Made by a program: the position numbers and the translations under genes. The notes beneath the pieces are model-generated. The model ran no database searches and had not been told where the DNA came from. It worked only from the letters and a program-made list of their open reading frames with translations. Below, piece after piece: positions 62,604 through 64,000 of a stretch of DNA of 64,000 nt (its first letter is position 1; every line of letters starts with the position of its first letter). This DNA comes from Pseudopyrenochaeta lycopersici (lineage: Eukaryota; Ascomycota; Dothideomycetes; Pleosporales; Pseudopyrenochaetaceae), in NCBI GenBank assembly GCA_003313425.1, contig NHZP01000070.1, positions 62,001 through 126,000 on the forward strand, written 5' to 3'.

Positions 62604-63674
62604 TCACGTTCCATCCAAACTATTGCCTCTGCTATTGCCGACCTCAATGCCTATAGAGTCTAGCTGGCGCCTTCTATTACTCCTGTATGCAAAGGAATTC
62701 AAATGCCACACTGTCGCGTCTTTGGTGATTAATCCTAAACTATGCAAAATGCTGTCTAACGAAGGCTTGAGTAATGGAGCACAAGCCGCAATTATACCGA
62801 CAAGCTCCTCAACCCTAGTCAACAAAACTGTCTCGCTCAAGGACCGAAGGCTGCCCCCTGACGTCAGGTCAAATTTCCTTAACGAGATCAGTCTCATTAT
62901 TGCGATGGATCCTGCAATTAATCCTAAGGCCATTAAAAAGGCTAGAAGTAACCTCTCAAATAGAGGTCTTCGCAGTTTTCGGATGAACGATATTGGCATG
63001 AGAGACAAGAGGATATCACTCATAATATTAACAGCTAGAGGGCGTTAGTAATTACTGTTCTGCGTAAATCTCGTTCATACGCACAATTATAAGCATATCC
63101 GTATGCCTGGATCTGGGCAGGGTTCCAGCATTTGGCACCGGGGACAACATCCCACATAGCGCGGACAGGGCGGCATTGAACTACCTGGCATATATTCGAA
63201 GCAACAGCTGAGGCAATCTGGATACCAATAATTGTCTTTAAGACCCACTGCCATGCTGGAGAGGTTTTAAGCCGTAAAAGCATGCATGAGATAGAGATTC
63301 GCACAAGCGGAGCAGTCCATATTCCCACCAGACACATGGCGAAGATATAGCGAAAGATGTCAACTTGATCTTCGGCAAATACATAGTACTGGTAACGGCC
63401 CAGTCCCTGGCTGTAAGCGGCGATCTGAAGAGCGAGTTCGACGGTGCATATTACCTGTTTGGAGTTGTCAACACCTTCGAAGTATACATCATTAAGCAAA
63501 TACGACACATACAACAGCCAGAGTGATAGTATAATCGTCCCAGCCAAGGTTGCGAAGGCGCGTATACATTCGCATAATGTAGACAGGAACTGCTATAGCG
63601 AACAGGGTGCCGCAGATTATATAGTGCTTTGTCGCCGTTGTCACGTTGCCGTCCAATGGAGCTTCCCCGGCCAT
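62604..63674 (-). CDS. Rhodopsin-domain (Pth11-like) seven-helix membrane protein
   Basis: Exons on the minus strand: 63674-63513, 63454-63085, 63034-62604; introns of 58 and 50 nt (GT-AG). The product is 320 residues without a lesion. ATG 63674 (MAGEAPLDGNVTTATK). Helices: IICGTLFAIAVPVYIM, the TM2 region after the first splice (VICTVELALQIAAY), YIFAMCLVGIWTAPLVRISI, IIGIQIASAVASNI, then after the second splice NSVNIMSDILLSLMPISF, LLAFLMALGLIAGSIAI, ELVGIIAACAPLL. CRPVRAMWDVVPGAKCW matches CRPIRAMWDTVPNAQCW in the gene at 29431. Exon 2 is 370 nt in both genes and the intron phases agree, so they are true paralogues. Likely a plasma-membrane sensor of unknown ligand. Confidence 0.85.
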
Positions 63675-64000
63675 GGTGGTGCTTCAACGAAAGGCAACTT
63701 TAGTCATCGGCATTCGATGACAAGGGGGTGTCATGACAGGTACCAGTGGTGTAGGAGAAGAGTAGCATGACGTTTAAAGCGTAGCTGTGGGCTTTCTATA
63801 TTGTGTGGAAATCGCGAAAAACTTAGCTTTTGTGGGTAACGTAGGTGGCATGCAGTGGCGCACCCATCTCATCTCAACGTATACAGTGGCTTATCACCTG
63901 ACGCACTGTCAAACAGGGTTATCGGTTACAAACCTATCGTGAGGGGGTTCACATGACAGAGGTAAGCTTATCCCATGTTTGGCCGCCTCCTGCCTTCGGT
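63675..64000. other. Upstream region of the last gene, window end
   Basis: The promoter region of the 63674 gene on the minus strand; no other frame of note before the window ends. Confidence 0.4.

Noticed and set aside
1..64000. tRNA, rRNA or other structured RNA genes
   Set aside because: No A/B-box plus cloverleaf pattern or rRNA-like stretch was found by eye; a covariance-model scan would be needed to exclude small ones.

Overview
The window is nuclear DNA of a filamentous ascomycete (Pezizomycotina). I infer a plant-associated Dothideomycete, but this is not proven. The reasons are genes split by 45-100 nt introns with GT-AG ends and CTAAC/CTGAC-like branch sites, fungal-only families (WOPR regulator, Zn2Cys6 factors, Pth11-like rhodopsin-domain proteins, RTA1, BBE-type FAD oxidoreductase, NACHT fragment), small secreted cysteine-rich proteins, and dense fungal DNA transposons. 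I saw no tRNA, rRNA or CRISPR array.

Layout. 0-2 kb: end of a pogo-like transposase, a solo LTR and an exonuclease relic. 2.2-5.9 kb: an intact zinc alcohol dehydrogenase (-) and an intact five-exon secreted FAD oxidoreductase (+). 6.5-8.5 kb: a decayed pogo-like element. 8.9-12.3 kb: a WOPR (Gti1/Pac2) master-regulator gene behind a long upstream region. 13-19.6 kb: an uncharacterised ORF, a Zn2Cys6 pseudogene, a Tc1-like element cut by an LTR, and a small secreted protein. 20-28.4 kb: a transposon block with an apparently intact hAT (8-bp target duplication) followed by chimeric hAT and pogo pieces. 28.5-36.1 kb: a gene island with a Zn2Cys6 fragment, an intact rhodopsin-domain receptor-like protein, an O-methyltransferase pseudogene and an intact Zn2Cys6 factor. 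36.6-49.7 kb: a second transposon block (LINE tail, hAT holding a solo LTR, RTA1 relics, Tc1::hAT chimera, apparently intact pogo element with TA duplication, hAT fragment). 50-52.6 kb: two multi-exon small secreted cysteine-rich genes, one with a tandemly duplicated last exon. 53.4-56.7 kb: a hAT inserted at the end of a coiled-coil gene. 58-59 kb: a broken NACHT gene fused to a pogo tail. 61-63.7 kb: a dead and an intact rhodopsin-domain gene.

The host genes are mostly signalling, regulation, secreted redox and effector-like functions, as expected of a gene-poor accessory region shaped by transposons. Several elements have intact ends but flanks of different origin and no target duplication, which points to repeated ectopic recombination. 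The strongest novelty candidates are the duplicated terminal exon of the 52-kb secreted protein, the GC-AG intron inside a zinc-cluster motif, and two transposons that look complete and possibly mobile.
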